DNA of 64,000 bases from assembly GCF_013376415.1 (NCBI RefSeq), contig NZ_WYET01000003.1:124001-188000 (forward strand), written 5' to 3'. Both the position numbers and the translations under genes were made by a program. The notes below the pieces were generated by a model, which saw only the letters and a program-made list of their open reading frames with translations, had not been told where the DNA came from and did no database searches. Source of the DNA: Flagellimonas chongwuensis. Lineage in GTDB: Bacteria; Bacteroidota; Bacteroidia; Flavobacteriales; Flavobacteriaceae. The stretch's first letter is position 1, and the number at the start of each line of letters is the position of its first letter. Positions 26,543-35,353 of this stretch are shown here, one piece after another.

Positions 26543-27517
26543 CTAATTCATGGCAACTTCTGTTGAATCGGTGGCCTGCTCCATTTCTTCCGGTGCGATT
26601 TCCTCCGTTTCAGATTCTGTTCCGTTGGCTTCTTCAGGAGCATTGGGATCTATCCAGATTTCTCCTTCAGGTTCCTTTGGATTGGCAGGAGTGGTTCCCC
26701 CCAATGAAATGACATAACTGGCCACCTGAGCTATTTCCGCAGGTTTTAAGCTTTGCTTCCACGCAATCATCCCTTTACCGTCACGACCTCCTTCTGAAAT
26801 TGTGGTGAACACATTTTTGATACCTCCGCCCAAAATCCAATATTTATCGGTTAGGTTAGGTCCAATGGACCCGCCTCCATCTTGTGTATGACATGCAACA
26901 CAGTTGGTCTGGAAAATTTTCTCACCAGCGGCCAAATCGGATTCATCCGAAAGGAACTCCACGGTACTGGCGTCCACCAAATCCTTTGCGGTTCTTTTAT
27001 ATTCTTCTATGGCCTGCTGTGCAGCAGCAACCTCTTGTTCGTATTCCTGCGCTTGGTCATATTCTCCAATAACATGGAATCGCACCAAATACACCACTGC
27101 GAATACAATGGTGGCATAGAACATATATACCCACCAAGGCGGCAAAACATTGTCCAACTCACGTATACCATCGTAATTGTGGTCCAGCACAATTTCACCT
27201 TCACGCTCAATGGAGCGGCTCTTGGTCAACTTTTTCATTAAGTTCTTGGCCCATGACCAGTCGTACTTTTTGCTTTTGGCCGCCAAGTAACGCTCCTTAC
27301 CTTCTTCGGAAAGGGTTTGGAACATTATGTTCTCAATAGAACCTAAAATCAATTCTATGGCAATAAGAATCATCAATACCAACAGCATAAAAAACTGCGT
27401 GATGGGATATTCAATTATTGCAGGTTTATCACCGGAGTCTATAAAGAATTCCATCAATCCGAAGATCAAAAAGAATAAAACCGGGACTCGTATCCACCAA
27501 GGTGTTTTTGTGCTCAT
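26543..27517 (-). CDS. ccoP: cbb3-type cytochrome c oxidase subunit III (CcoP), mono-haem form
   Basis: About 324 residues from the ATG at 27517 (MSTKTPWWIRVPVLFF), chosen over 27544 because the latter overlaps ccoQ. Two N-terminal helices and another near residue 135 anchor it. A cytochrome c domain carries one CVACH haem motif (about residues 206-210) with later Met ligands possible in GKGMIAWKQ. Textbook proteobacterial CcoP has two CxxCH motifs; only one is seen here. An acidic Glu-rich tail ends the protein. It should pass electrons to CcoO and CcoN. The gene is the fourth in the ccoS-NO-Q-P transcript. Confidence 0.92.
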   Translation of the reverse strand: MSTKTPWWIRVPVLFFLIFGLMEFFIDSGDKPAIIEYPITQFFMLLVLMILIAIELILGSIENIMFQTLSEEGKERYLAAKSKKYDWSWAKNLMKKLTKSRSIEREGEIVLDHNYDGIRELDNVLPPWWVYMFYATIVFAVVYLVRFHVIGEYDQAQEYEQEVAAAQQAIEEYKRTAKDLVDASTVEFLSDESDLAAGEKIFQTNCVACHTQDGGGSIGPNLTDKYWILGGGIKNVFTTISEGGRDGKGMIAWKQSLKPAEIAQVASYVISLGGTTPANPKEPEGEIWIDPNAPEEANGTESETEEIAPEEMEQATDSTEVAMN

Positions 27518-27521
27518 AATG

Positions 27522-27710
27522 TTATAGTTTGTTTTGTTGATCATCGTTATCCAAAGGCAGTTCGGACATCTCCCTTATGTGTTCCTTGGTGGCGGTGAAA
27601 ACCCACCAAAACAATAACACAAAAAACACAAAGAAGATAAGCAAGGAAACCATGGGATAGTTTGCTATCCCGTCGATGGTTTCCATATGTTCTTTTACAA
27701 ATTTCAACAT
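27522..27710 (-). CDS. ccoQ: cbb3 oxidase subunit IV (CcoQ)
   Basis: 62 residues with a single membrane helix (LLIFFVFFVLLFWWVF) flanked by MLKFVKEHMETIDGIANYPM and a charged tail (EHIREMSELPLDNDDQ). It sits between ccoNO and ccoP with gaps of 2 and 4 bp. Small size, one helix and position define it as CcoQ, which stabilises the oxidase. Confidence 0.9.
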   Translation of the reverse strand: MLKFVKEHMETIDGIANYPMVSLLIFFVFFVLLFWWVFTATKEHIREMSELPLDNDDQQNKL

Positions 27711-27712
27711 GG

Positions 27713-29914
27713 TTATTTGTTTTGAAATATAGTTTCTTCTGTTCCTTCAATTTTGATATCGGTACCCAGTCGCTGTAAGTAAGCGATCAAGGCTACGATT
27801 TCACGATCTTGCATTTCCACAAAATCCAATCCATTTTCCTGTGCGTACTTTTTGTCCGCTTCGTAGGTTCTCTCAAATTCCGGGTCTGCGTAAAGACTCT
27901 TTTCAATTGCCGCAGCCTGCTCTGCCATGGACTGTGGAGCGTTTGCAATATCCTCCTCGGTATAGGGCACTCCCAATTTTACCATTGTCTCCATCTTGGC
28001 CTGAACATCGCTACGATCGTGCTCATCGGTCACCAACCATTCGTAAGATGGCATGATGGAACCTGCCGATGTACTTTGTGGATCGTACATGTGGTTCAAG
28101 TGCCAGCTATCGGAATATTTTCCACCAACTCGAAGCAAGTCTGGACCTGTACGTTTACTACCCCACAAGAACGGGTGGTCGTACACAAATTCCCCTGCTT
28201 TGGCATATTCGCCATAACGCTCGACCTCACTACGGAAGGGACGTATCATTTGGGAGTGACAGCTTACACATCCTTCTCTGATATAAAGGTCCCGGCCTTC
28301 CAATTCCAATGGTGTATAGGGTTTAACACTGGTAATGGTAGGTATGTTGGATTTCACCAAGATGGTCGGTACAATCTGGATGACACCACCAATCAATATG
28401 GCAATGGTGGCCAAAATGGTCAACTGAACAGGTTTTCTTTCCAACCAGTTGTGAAAGGTCTCCCCAGCCACTCTTCTTTTGGCTACGCGTTCCAATGCAG
28501 GAGCTTCTGCCGTCTCATCCTCTACCTTGCTACCGGAACGAACCGTCATCACAACATTATAGAGCAATACGAACATTCCCAAGATATAGAGTGACCCTCC
28601 GATGGCCCTCATCCAGTACATGGGAATAATCTGGGTAACTGTTTCCAAGAAGTTACCGTACACCAAAGTACCATCCGGGTTAAATTCCTTCCACATTAAA
28701 GCTTGGGTAAACCCGGCTACGTACATCGGCAGGGCATACAATACAATACCCAAAGTTCCTATCCAGAAGTGGAAATTGGCTAATCCTTTGGAGTGCAATT
28801 CCGTTTTGAACATTCGTGGCACCAACCAGTAGATCATACCAAAGGTCATAAATCCGTTCCAGGCCAAAGCTCCTACGTGCACGTGAGCAATGATCCAGTC
28901 GCTAAAGTGTGCAATCGCATTAACGTTTTTCAAGGAAAGCATTGGTCCTTCGAACGTAGCCATACCATAACCTGTGATGGCTACCACCATAAATTTCAAA
29001 GTAGCATCGGTACGAACCTTATCCCACACTCCACGAAGTGTCAACAGACCGTTGATCATACCACCCCACGATGGAGCAATCAGCATGATGGAAAATACAA
29101 CCCCAAGGTTCTGTGCCCAATCCGGCAACGCAGAATACAATAAGTGGTGGGGACCAGCCCAGATATAAATGAATATCAACGACCAAAAGTGGACAATGGA
29201 CAGCCTGTAGGAATAAATTGGACGGTTAGCCGCTTTTGGGACAAAGTAGTACATTAATCCTAAGAAAGGAGTGGTCAAAAAGAATGCCACCGCATTGTGA
29301 CCGTACCACCATTGCACCAAGGCATCTTGCACACCAGCGTAAACGGAGTAGCTCTTCAATGCCGTTACTGGCAACTCCAAGCTATTAAATATGTGCAGCA
29401 CAGCTACGGTTACAAATGTGGCCAGATAGAACCAAATCGCTACATATAGGTGTCTTTGTCTTCTTTTTAAAATGGTACCGATCATGTTCCAACCAAAAAT
29501 TACCCAAACCACCGCAATGGCCAAATCTATCGGCCACTCCAATTCGGCGTATTCCTTGGATGTGGTGTATCCCAAGGGCAAAGTCAAGGCTGCAGCAACA
29601 ATGATTAATTGCCAGCCCCAAAAGTTGATGTTGCTCAGGACATCACTGAACATCCTTGCCTTCAGCAAGCGTTGCAGCGAGTAATACACCCCTGCAAAAA
29701 TGGCGTTCCCCACAAATGCGAAGATCACGGCATTGGTGTGCAATGGACGCAAACGCCCAAAACTCAACCATGAGATTCCTTCGGTAACATTGGGGAACAA
29801 AAACATAAAGGCCAACAAAAGACCTACTGCCATACCCACCACGCCCCATAAAATGGTAGCGTATAAGAACTTTTGTACGATTTTGTTATCGTAACGGAAC
29901 TGTTGTATTTCCAT
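27713..29914 (-). CDS. ccoNO: fused cbb3 oxidase subunits I and II (CcoN-CcoO fusion)
   Basis: 733 residues. The N-terminal part (about 1-480) is CcoN, the haem-copper catalytic subunit with about twelve helices and the expected His ligands: RLRPLHTNAVI, WWYGHNAVAF, AGPHHLLYSALP and DWIIAHVHVGALAWN. A linker with the last helix leads to the CcoO part, a cytochrome c domain with CVSCHSQMIRPFRSE near residue 550 and a Met-containing AGSIMPSYEWL. In Proteobacteria N and O are separate genes; the fusion is typical of Bacteroidota. The complex reduces O2 with high affinity. The operon is headed by ccoS and an FNR-type site. Confidence 0.96.
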   Translation of the reverse strand: MEIQQFRYDNKIVQKFLYATILWGVVGMAVGLLLAFMFLFPNVTEGISWLSFGRLRPLHTNAVIFAFVGNAIFAGVYYSLQRLLKARMFSDVLSNINFWGWQLIIVAAALTLPLGYTTSKEYAELEWPIDLAIAVVWVIFGWNMIGTILKRRQRHLYVAIWFYLATFVTVAVLHIFNSLELPVTALKSYSVYAGVQDALVQWWYGHNAVAFFLTTPFLGLMYYFVPKAANRPIYSYRLSIVHFWSLIFIYIWAGPHHLLYSALPDWAQNLGVVFSIMLIAPSWGGMINGLLTLRGVWDKVRTDATLKFMVVAITGYGMATFEGPMLSLKNVNAIAHFSDWIIAHVHVGALAWNGFMTFGMIYWLVPRMFKTELHSKGLANFHFWIGTLGIVLYALPMYVAGFTQALMWKEFNPDGTLVYGNFLETVTQIIPMYWMRAIGGSLYILGMFVLLYNVVMTVRSGSKVEDETAEAPALERVAKRRVAGETFHNWLERKPVQLTILATIAILIGGVIQIVPTILVKSNIPTITSVKPYTPLELEGRDLYIREGCVSCHSQMIRPFRSEVERYGEYAKAGEFVYDHPFLWGSKRTGPDLLRVGGKYSDSWHLNHMYDPQSTSAGSIMPSYEWLVTDEHDRSDVQAKMETMVKLGVPYTEEDIANAPQSMAEQAAAIEKSLYADPEFERTYEADKKYAQENGLDFVEMQDREIVALIAYLQRLGTDIKIEGTEETIFQNK

Positions 29915-29916
29915 AT

Positions 29917-30126
29917 TTATTGGTTTGTACTTTTAGTTTGTTTGATTTCCTTTTTATTTGAGTTTGATTTATCCTTATCCTTGATCACCTCATCCTCGAA
30001 CAACATTCTTACCGATGGGGTATAGGTATCGTCGTATTGTCCGCTTTTTACCGAAAAAACAAATGCTATAAAAAAGACAACGGCCACCGTTATGCTTATG
30101 GCCAACAACACATAAATAACACTCAT
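29917..30126 (-). CDS. ccoS: cbb3 oxidase assembly protein CcoS
   Basis: 69 residues. One N-terminal helix (MSVIYVLLAISITVAVVFF) and the following AFVFSVKSGQYDDTYTPSVRML contain the GQYDD...P.xR(M/I)L pattern of CcoS, needed for cofactor insertion into the oxidase. A Lys/Asn/Ser-rich tail closes it. It is the first gene of the structural operon (2 bp before ccoNO), with an FNR-type site 51 bp upstream. Confidence 0.92.
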   Translation of the reverse strand: MSVIYVLLAISITVAVVFFIAFVFSVKSGQYDDTYTPSVRMLFEDEVIKDKDKSNSNKKEIKQTKSTNQ

Positions 30127-30145
30127 ACCTACCTGAATTTAGGTG

Positions 30146-30188
30146 TAAAACTACTTTGATGGTATTCCGTAAAAAATGACATATATCA
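30146..30188 (-). promoter_or_regulatory. FNR-type site and -7 element upstream of ccoS operon
   Basis: The dyad TGACATATATCA occupies 30177-30188 and includes the fixI stop codon (30186-30188). On the minus strand TAGTTTTA follows at 30153-30146 with a 23-bp gap, fitting TAnnTTTR. Predicted start is near 30141 and the ATG is 51 bp from the dyad. Confidence 0.7.
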
Positions 30189-32570
30189 GCTTTCTAAATT
30201 TTTTAATTCTTTACCCAAATAATTTGTTGCCAGGGTGGTGAACACCACTATACTAATGGAACTCAACGGCATCAAAATGGCCGCAATTACAGGCTGTAAC
30301 TGTCCGGTTACCGCAAAATATAGACCCACAACATTGTAGCAGAGCGATAACAAAAAGCTCATCTTTATAATGCGCATCGAACGTCTGGACAGTTTTATGA
30401 ATTTTGGCAGCATTTTTAACTTGGTTGCATCCAAGATTCCATCACAAGCAGGCGAAAACACATTAATGTTCTCCGAAACTGCCAATCCCACATCGCTTTG
30501 GGCCAAGGCTCCTGCATCGTTCAATCCATCGCCCACCATTAAAACCTTATGTTTGTCCTGTAGCTGTTTGATGTAGCCCAACTTATCCTCAGGCTTCTGG
30601 TCAAATAGCATCTTTGTCTTCTTTGGAAGTACTTTTTGCAATTGCTGCTTTTCCCCATCGTTATCGCCCGAAAGAATGCCGAGTTCCAAATCATTTGATA
30701 ATTCATTGAAAATTTGGCTCATTCCGTCCCGGTAGGTGTTCTTGAACACAAACCGTCCTTTTACATCTTCATCGGCACTTATATAGACCGCCGTATTGGT
30801 ACTTGTACCAGACTTGTTCTCGCCAACGTAGGAGGCCGAGCCTACTTTTATGGAATGTTGGTTATATTTTCCCTCGATGCCTTTTCCTGTATGCTCCTGG
30901 AATTCTTCTAGGGTCATTATGGAGTTGGATTTTAAAATATCGTAAAGCGACCGGCTCAAAGGGTGGTTGGAAGCCCGCAAAGTTGTTTTTAAAAGTGCGG
31001 TTTCCTCTGCTGTGAGCTCCATTCCTTCATAATGGATAGTGTCTTTTTGATTGGTGGTAAGCGTTCCGGTTTTATCAAATATCGCAGTGTCTATTTTTGA
31101 TAGACGTTCGATTACGCTGGTGTTTTTGAGATAAAATTTATACTTCCCGAAAATGCGGAGCATATTGCCCAATGTAAATGGGGCGGCCAATGCTATGGCG
31201 CATGGACAGGCAATGATCAATACCGAGGTGAACACATTCATTGCCAAGCTTGCATCAAAAACAAGCCAAAAAATTGTAGCTAGTGTAGCAATGCTCAAAA
31301 CAGCAATGGTAAATCGTTTGCCGATGCTATCGGTTATGGTCTGGAACTGGCTCGCCTTATCCTTTGAAAATACGGAGTTCCCCCAGAGTTGGGTCAGGTA
31401 ACTTTGGGATACGGACTTTAAGACCTCAACCTCCAACACCCCTGATAATTGTTTGCCGCCTGCGAACAATTTTTCTCCAGATTTCTTTACAACAGGGTCG
31501 GACTCACCGGTTACAAAACTATAATCGATTTCAGCGTTTCCTTTGATGAGGATACAATCCACAGGTATAATCTCGTGACTACGGATGAGCACCCTGTCCC
31601 CAACTTCAATATTGTAAATCTGGATGTTCTCCTCTTCCCCGGTTTTTTTCAAACGGGTAACGGCTATGGGAAAGTAGGATTTATAATCACGCTCAAACGA
31701 TAGGTAGGCGTAGGTTTTTTGCTGAAAGAATTTGCCCAGCAAAAGAAAGAAGACCAAGCCGGTAAGGCTATCAAAAAAGCCAGAGCCCAAATCAAATATG
31801 ATATCGACACTGCTTCTTAAAAATAGGACCAAAATCCCCAAAGCTATGGGCACATCAATATTCAACAGTTTAGAGCGGATGCCCTTATAGGCCGATATAA
31901 AATAATCTTGTGCCGCATAGCATACCACGGGTAGGGAAAAGGCGAACATCAACCACCGAAAAACGTGTTTGTATTGGTCTAACCAAAATTCCTCAACCTC
32001 AAAATATTCCGGAAATGAAAACAGCATCACATTGCCAAAGGCAAAACCTGCAACGCCCAATTTGTATATCAAGGAACGGTCTACCTTTTTCCCTTTTTTG
32101 TTGTATTCTTCCAAAGAGATATAGGGCTCGTAACCGATGCTTCCCAACAAAAGCACCAAGGCTTTAAGCGAGAAATCTTCGGTTTTGTAGGTGACCCGTA
32201 TGGTTTTTTTAGGAAAATCCACCTGTGAAACGCTAACGGCCGAATGCAACTTGTTCAGGTTTTCCAAGACCCAGATACAGGAACTGCAATGAATGGTAGG
32301 AATACTCAAACTGACCACTTGCACGCCATCTTCATTGAATTCCAAGAGTTGCTGTGCGATTTCTTGGTTGTCCAAAAAATCGTATTTCTGACGAATTTCG
32401 TTCGGCGTGGTCCCGGCCTTGCCCTCTATCTCATAATAAGTGGACAGGCCGTTCGATGTAAAAATCTCGTACACGGTCTTGCAACCATTGCAACAAAAAT
32501 CCTTATCATCAAATTGAATGCTGCGGTTACCACATTCGTCTCCACAATGATAACAGGTTGAATCTGCCAT
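30186..32570 (-). CDS. ccoI: copper-translocating P-type ATPase (FixI/CcoI)
   Basis: 794 residues. It pumps copper for assembly of the cbb3 oxidase. A Cys-rich N-terminal zinc-ribbon-like region (CYHCGDECG...DFCCNGCKTVYE) is followed by a heavy-metal domain with TIHCSSCIWVLENL (CxxC). The membrane core holds the metal motif IIACPCAIALAAPF, the phosphorylation motif IFDKTGTLT, and hinge motifs GDGLNDAGALAQSD. The Cys-rich leader before the metal domain is typical of CcoI rather than of general copper exporters. The gene lies just upstream of ccoS but with its own FNR-type promoter, shared divergently with fnr. Confidence 0.93.
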   Translation of the reverse strand: MADSTCYHCGDECGNRSIQFDDKDFCCNGCKTVYEIFTSNGLSTYYEIEGKAGTTPNEIRQKYDFLDNQEIAQQLLEFNEDGVQVVSLSIPTIHCSSCIWVLENLNKLHSAVSVSQVDFPKKTIRVTYKTEDFSLKALVLLLGSIGYEPYISLEEYNKKGKKVDRSLIYKLGVAGFAFGNVMLFSFPEYFEVEEFWLDQYKHVFRWLMFAFSLPVVCYAAQDYFISAYKGIRSKLLNIDVPIALGILVLFLRSSVDIIFDLGSGFFDSLTGLVFFLLLGKFFQQKTYAYLSFERDYKSYFPIAVTRLKKTGEEENIQIYNIEVGDRVLIRSHEIIPVDCILIKGNAEIDYSFVTGESDPVVKKSGEKLFAGGKQLSGVLEVEVLKSVSQSYLTQLWGNSVFSKDKASQFQTITDSIGKRFTIAVLSIATLATIFWLVFDASLAMNVFTSVLIIACPCAIALAAPFTLGNMLRIFGKYKFYLKNTSVIERLSKIDTAIFDKTGTLTTNQKDTIHYEGMELTAEETALLKTTLRASNHPLSRSLYDILKSNSIMTLEEFQEHTGKGIEGKYNQHSIKVGSASYVGENKSGTSTNTAVYISADEDVKGRFVFKNTYRDGMSQIFNELSNDLELGILSGDNDGEKQQLQKVLPKKTKMLFDQKPEDKLGYIKQLQDKHKVLMVGDGLNDAGALAQSDVGLAVSENINVFSPACDGILDATKLKMLPKFIKLSRRSMRIIKMSFLLSLCYNVVGLYFAVTGQLQPVIAAILMPLSSISIVVFTTLATNYLGKELKNLES

Positions 32571-32592
32571 TTCACATTTGCTTTACCTAGTG

Positions 32593-32666
32593 CAAATTTG
32601 TAATACTCTTCTTGCTAAAAACATGATATTTATCAGTTAACACTAATTCCTTGTATCTTAAATTTG
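32593..32666. promoter_or_regulatory. shared divergent FNR-type site between fixI/ccoI and fnr
   Basis: The dyad TGATATTTATCA occupies 32624-32635. Rightwards, TAAATTTG follows at 32659-32666 with a 23-bp gap (fnr). Leftwards on the minus strand, CAAATTTG follows at 32600-32593 with a 23-bp gap (ccoI), differing from TAnnTTTG at its first base. A single dyad therefore has class II geometry for both genes, suggesting fnr autoregulates. Confidence 0.7.
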
Positions 32667-32689
32667 TCATCTCAGGTAAACTAATCATT

Positions 32690-33379
32690 ATGGAAAGCAG
32701 GTGTGAAAATTGTATTATCAGGCAGTTTAACTCCCTTCGTGCAATGAGCAAGGAAGAATTAAAACAAGTCTCCGACTCCAAAACCACACGCACCGTTAAA
32801 AAAGGTGAGCCCATTTTTGAAGAAGGGGATAAACTCAACGGTGTCTACTGTGTACGAAACGGAGTATCCAAGCTTTCCAAGCTTAGTGCCAATGGCAAAG
32901 ACCAAATCGTGAAATTGGCAAGTAAGGGCGAAGTTTTAGGACAACGTTCTGTAATATCCCAAGAAAGCACTAACCTTTCCGCCATTGCGGTGAACGATAT
33001 GGAGGTGTGCTTTATTCCAAAGGAAAGCATCAACAATACACTTCAAAAAAATCCAAATTTTACTTTGGAGGTGTTGCGGCATATGGCCCATGATTTAAAG
33101 GAAGCCGATGATGTAATCGTCAATATTTCCCAAAAGACCGTAAAGCAAAGAATGGCAGAGGCCTTCTTGTACCTTCAAAACAATTTCGGAGAGGATGCCG
33201 AAGGCTACTTGGCTCTTACACTCTCCAGAGAAGATATTTCGAATGTGGTGGGAACTGCTACGGAATCCGCCATTCGAATTATTTCCGAATTTAAAAAGAA
33301 GGGATTGATCCGTACTTCGGGCAAGCGAATAGGCATAAAGGACGAGCGCAAACTCCTTGAAATGGTGGAAGGCTTTTAG
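32690..33379 (+). CDS. Crp/Fnr family transcriptional regulator, probable low-oxygen activator
   Basis: 229 residues from ATG 32690. A TTG at 32651 in the same frame is rejected because it lies within the promoter. A cyclic-nucleotide-binding-type beta-roll (about 25-115), a dimer helix (EVLRHMAHDLKEADDVI) and a winged helix domain with recognition helix near 185-203 (ISNVVGTATESAIRII). Cys5 and Cys8 at the N-terminus, Cys54 and Cys107 could serve a 4Fe-4S cluster as in FNR, but the spacing differs from E. coli (no third N-terminal Cys at the usual place). The recognition helix keeps E192 and R196 but has Ile where E. coli FNR has the Ser before Arg. Probable master of the eight dyads. Confidence 0.85.
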   Translation: MESRCENCIIRQFNSLRAMSKEELKQVSDSKTTRTVKKGEPIFEEGDKLNGVYCVRNGVSKLSKLSANGKDQIVKLASKGEVLGQRSVISQESTNLSAIAVNDMEVCFIPKESINNTLQKNPNFTLEVLRHMAHDLKEADDVIVNISQKTVKQRMAEAFLYLQNNFGEDAEGYLALTLSREDISNVVGTATESAIRIISEFKKKGLIRTSGKRIGIKDERKLLEMVEGF

Positions 33380-33395
33380 TCTATTTTCCAAAACC

Positions 33396-33438
33396 TGACA
33401 TTTGTCATAGTATCCCCTACCCCTTGGTTCTAATTTTA
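33396..33438 (+). promoter_or_regulatory. FNR-type site and -7 element upstream of usp (33461)
   Basis: The perfect-arm dyad TGACATTTGTCA occupies 33396-33407 and TAATTTTA follows at 33431-33438 with a 23-bp gap. The ATG at 33461 is 54 bp from the dyad. It lies in the 81-bp gap downstream of fnr. Confidence 0.7.
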
Positions 33439-33460
33439 TCGCATCGTAAATCTTAGTCCG

Positions 33461-34366
33461 ATGCAAAAGATATTAATACCTACGGATTTTTCGGAAAACG
33501 CATGGAATGCCATTGATTATGCCATGCAATTGTTCCGCAACAGGCGTTGCACATTTTACTTGCTCAACACCTATACCCCGGTTATCCCGAGCAGCCGATT
33601 TATGGCCAAAATGATTGATGGAGTCCGCATTGTGGATGCGGTAAGAGAGAATTCTGAACAGGGACTGAACAAGACCGTCAAGCGTATCCAGTCCAAATAC
33701 GGCAATCCCAATCACAGCTTTGAAACCATTTCTTCCTTTAATCTTTTGGTGGAGGAGGTCAAGGATATTGTTGAAACTTTCGGCATCAACCTTGTGGTAA
33801 CGGGCACTAAAGGGGCTTCTGGCGTGGATGAGGTATTTATGGGAAGTAATACCGTACGCATTATCAAAAGTGTGAGAAAATGTCCTGTTTTGGCCATTCC
33901 TTATCATTTTGAATATATTACACCCACTGAAATTGCCTTTGCCACCGATTTCAACCGCTTTTATACCACTTCAGAATTGGAACCTCTCTTGGATATGGCC
34001 AAAATGTTCAAGGCAACCATTCGGATTGTCCATGTGCAATATGGCATCAAAGCATTGACCGAGCTTCAGCAATTCAATTTGAACATGTTGCGCCGTTACT
34101 TGAACGATGTAGAGCATTATGTCCATACCGTTTCCGAGCTCAATTCAGTTTCCCATACTTTGGAAACTTTCTCCAAAGAACTAGGCATCCACTTATTGGC
34201 CATGCTGAACTATCAGCACAGCTACATGGAAAAAATGACCCGCGAACCGATAATAAAGCGAACCGCTTTCCACACCCAAATACCTTTATTGGTGATTCCA
34301 GAATTGGGGATGGAGGGAGTTTCCATAAAATCCAAAGAAGAACAAAAGGTAGAGGCTGAAGGTTGA
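33461..34366 (+). CDS. universal stress protein (UspA family), third in the window
   Basis: 301 residues. The first Usp domain opens KILIPTDFSENAWNAIDYAM and has LVVTGTKGASGVDEVFMGSNTVRII, the family's ATP-binding pattern. The second half is more divergent (EIAFATDFNRF, MLNYQHSYMEKMTREPIIKRTAF, IPLLVIPE). It lies just downstream of fnr but has its own FNR-type promoter, and ends 48 bp before the dehydratase start. Its charged tail (KSKEEQKVEAEG) is unusual but unremarkable. Confidence 0.88.
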   Translation: MQKILIPTDFSENAWNAIDYAMQLFRNRRCTFYLLNTYTPVIPSSRFMAKMIDGVRIVDAVRENSEQGLNKTVKRIQSKYGNPNHSFETISSFNLLVEEVKDIVETFGINLVVTGTKGASGVDEVFMGSNTVRIIKSVRKCPVLAIPYHFEYITPTEIAFATDFNRFYTTSELEPLLDMAKMFKATIRIVHVQYGIKALTELQQFNLNMLRRYLNDVEHYVHTVSELNSVSHTLETFSKELGIHLLAMLNYQHSYMEKMTREPIIKRTAFHTQIPLLVIPELGMEGVSIKSKEEQKVEAEG

Positions 34367-34414
34367 TAATCCCGTATTATCTTTATACCATATATAAAAT
34401 TGGTACAAAGATTC

Positions 34415-35353
34415 ATGGACAAGCAAAGCCTTATCGATTGCCACAATCGGATAAAACCCTTTATCCACAACACCCCTGTTCTTACTTCCCGCCTTATAGA
34501 CGAGGTGGTGGGTGCTCAGTTATATTTTAAATGTGAAAACTTTCAGCGAATGGGCGCCTTTAAAATGCGTGGAGCTGCCAATGCCATTATGCAACTTACT
34601 GATGAGCAAAAACAGAATGGTGTGGTTACGCATTCATCCGGAAACTTTGCTCAAGCGCTGTCTCTTTCTGCCAAAAGTTTGAGTGTCAAAGCCTATATTG
34701 TAATGCCCAGCACGGCTCCTGAGGTCAAAAAAGATGCCGTTAAGGGATATGGAGGAATTTTGGTTGAATGTGAACCCAATCTAGCCGCCAGGGAATCTGC
34801 ATCGCAAGAAATTGTTGAAAAGTACAGCGCTACTTTTATACATCCATCAAATGATGACCACGTGATTTTAGGACAGGGCACAGCTTGCAAGGAACTGTTG
34901 GAGGAACAACCAAACCTTGAATACGTCTTTACTCCTGTTGGCGGCGGTGGTTTAATTGCCGGCACGGCTCTCTCTACCCATTATTTTGGATCTAATTGTA
35001 GGACCATCGGAGGCGAACCTTTTGAAGTCGATGATGCTTATAGGTCTCTGAAAAGTGGAAAATTAGAGACCAATACTACTACAAACACCATTGCCGATGG
35101 ATTAAAAACCCAATTAGGTGACAGGAACTTTCCCATCATTCAAAAACATGTGGAAGAAATTGTAAGGGTGACCGAAGCGGATATCGTTGCGGCCATGCGC
35201 CTTATTTGGGAGCGTCTTAAAATTGTTTGCGAACCATCCAGTGCTGTGGCTTTGGCAGCCGTATTTAAGAAAAAGAACGATTTGAACGAAAAAAAAATAG
35301 GGGTCATAGTTTCTGGAGGAAACGTTGATTTTGGTAACCTACCCTTTAAGTGA
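34415..35353 (+). CDS. PLP-dependent threonine/serine dehydratase family protein
   Basis: 312 residues from ATG 34415 (MDKQSLIDCHNRIKPFIHNTPV). The PLP Lys lies in NFQRMGAFKMRGAANAI, with THSSGNFAQALSLSAK, VFTPVGGGGLIAGTAL and VIVSGGNVDF forming the rest of the cofactor site. It lacks the C-terminal regulatory ACT domain of biosynthetic IlvA, so it resembles catabolic threonine dehydratases, serine racemases and 3-hydroxyaspartate ammonia-lyases; the substrate cannot be told apart here. It may be read through from usp. Its end overlaps the histidine kinase gene by 8 bp tail to tail. Confidence 0.9.
   Translation: MDKQSLIDCHNRIKPFIHNTPVLTSRLIDEVVGAQLYFKCENFQRMGAFKMRGAANAIMQLTDEQKQNGVVTHSSGNFAQALSLSAKSLSVKAYIVMPSTAPEVKKDAVKGYGGILVECEPNLAARESASQEIVEKYSATFIHPSNDDHVILGQGTACKELLEEQPNLEYVFTPVGGGGLIAGTALSTHYFGSNCRTIGGEPFEVDDAYRSLKSGKLETNTTTNTIADGLKTQLGDRNFPIIQKHVEEIVRVTEADIVAAMRLIWERLKIVCEPSSAVALAAVFKKKNDLNEKKIGVIVSGGNVDFGNLPFK

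Noticed and set aside
32651-32689. Extended N-terminus of the Fnr-like protein from a TTG at 32651
   Set aside because: The segment lies in the promoter between the dyad and the -7 element, and the transcript is predicted to start after it; ATG at 32690 is used.
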